IMG/VR virus record: IMGVR_UViG_3300044619_000831
Coordinates: 1-22,428 of that record
From: a virus
Direction: 5' to 3' (one strand)
Length of the DNA stretch: 22,428 bases
The position numbers and the translations under genes are program-made. The notes beneath the pieces were generated by a model. It saw nothing but the letters and a program-made list of their open reading frames with translations, had not been told where the DNA came from and searched no databases. How positions within the stretch are numbered: position 1 is the first letter of the stretch; each line of letters starts with the position of its first letter. Of this stretch, positions 21,986 through 22,428 are shown piece by piece.

Positions 21986-22428
21986 AATCTAATCCTTTAA
22001 TATATTGCTTATGAAAACTTAATCGACTTATATATCCACCACGATTATACTGTTTCCATTCGTCGCCGCCTAATCCAAACAACACAGTTTTACTTGGTGT
22101 AACATTTAAAGTATTACAGAAGTCTAACTGTTTGTCAATGTATTTAGACGGAATGTAGTCAGGAGAAAATTTTTCAAAGTACTTTAGTCCTAACGATGCT
22201 CCGATTTTATTATGGTAGTTAATTTTATGATATACAAACAATGTATCGTCGTCGTCAACTTTTGTATATCTTATACCAATGCGAGCATATGCTACTGGAA
22301 ATGTTTTACTTAAACTAAACGTAACATCGGTAATGCATGGATATGCAAAGTCAAATTCAATTCCTCTGCATACGCCAAAATATGCACAATCGATTAATAC
22401 AGGAACATTGAGTCGAGAACATTCTCTC
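21966..22428 (-). CDS. PLP-dependent aminotransferase-fold protein (5' end off the window)
   Basis: The frame is open from the window edge to the stop at 21966, so the start lies outside; a short version starting at TTG 22241 is an artefact. The visible 153 residues carry the same PLP signature as the gene at 3299-4063: NVPVLIDCAYFGV (Asp for the PLP nitrogen, Tyr), then TFSLSKTFPVAYARIGIRY with the Schiff-base lysine in SLSK and an Arg eight residues later. The C-terminus ends NRGGYISRLSF..., parallel to FRRKDDIARICL of the other copy, placing an Arg where substrate carboxylates bind. It heads the coupled run with the amidinotransferase, so an amine substrate made by it could be amidinated next; that is inference. 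Confidence 0.78.
   Translation of the reverse strand, partial: RECSRLNVPVLIDCAYFGVCRGIEFDFAYPCITDVTFSLSKTFPVAYARIGIRYTKVDDDDTLFVYHKINYHNKIGASLGLKYFEKFSPDYIPSKYIDKQLDFCNTLNVTPSKTVLFGLGGDEWKQYNRGGYISRLSFHKQYIKGLDYASTES

Noticed and set aside
22239-22241. TTG as the start of the right-most gene (91-aa version)
   Set aside because: The frame continues upstream to the window edge with the PLP-lysine motif, so this TTG is an internal leucine codon.
1-22428. tRNA genes, CRISPR arrays, integrase, attachment sites
   Set aside because: The gaps between genes are all short (under 100 bases) and contain no cloverleaf, spaced repeats or recombinase gene.

Overview
The window looks like part of the genome of a marine T4-like myovirus (cyanophage or pelagiphage type). 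Every gene I support reads on the minus strand, so transcription runs from high to low coordinates. Genes are packed end to end with ATGA, GTGA or TTGA start-stop overlaps, and the sequence is AT-rich. Several small proteins (near 8.4-9.9 kb, 13.1-14.5 kb, 15.4-15.9 kb and 19.4-19.6 kb) look like the conserved 'hypotheticals' of T4-like marine phages; that is recollection, not a search. No tRNA, rRNA, CRISPR array, integrase or insertion sequence was recognised, and no stretch longer than 100 bases lacks a gene.

Layout in order of transcription (right to left). (1) 22428-19397: the C-terminal half of a PLP-dependent aminotransferase-fold protein, a glycine-amidinotransferase-like enzyme, a short UDP-glucose-dehydrogenase-like enzyme, a phosphoribosyltransferase and a small conserved protein, all coupled. 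(2) 19396-13708: a sigma70-like promoter, then folE, queE, a methyltransferase-like gene, metK, a 136-aa protein, a FEN-type 5'-3' exonuclease and two small proteins. FolE and QueE belong to 7-deazaguanine (preQ0) synthesis; MetK makes the S-adenosylmethionine that QueE and the methyltransferase would use. (3) 13707-12428: two small phage proteins and a sulfotransferase-like gene, preceded by T4-late-promoter-like motifs. (4) 12397-9290: a MoxR-type AAA+ ATPase and a VWA/HEXXH protein, each with its own TTGAC-N17 promoter and separated by an intrinsic terminator, then two small proteins. (5) 9303-4744: two conserved phage proteins, a tail-fibre-like protein whose ribosome-binding site lies in a perfect hairpin with a late promoter in the loop, and a subtilisin-like (S8) protease. 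(6) 4712-1: a very AT-rich coupled cassette encoding a fatty-acid desaturase, a second aminotransferase-fold protein, a 2OG-Fe(II) oxygenase-like protein, a GNAT-like protein, another 2OG oxygenase-like protein and a B12-binding-type radical SAM enzyme that runs off the window.

The most unusual content is the six-gene cassette in (6), which looks like a small tailoring or biosynthetic pathway in a phage, and the second aminotransferase-fold gene beside the amidinotransferase in (1). The best regulatory find is the hairpin at 8342-8389, which matches the T4 scheme in which early read-through RNA hides the ribosome-binding site and late RNA exposes it. Functions are assigned from motifs visible in the translations; no database search was possible.
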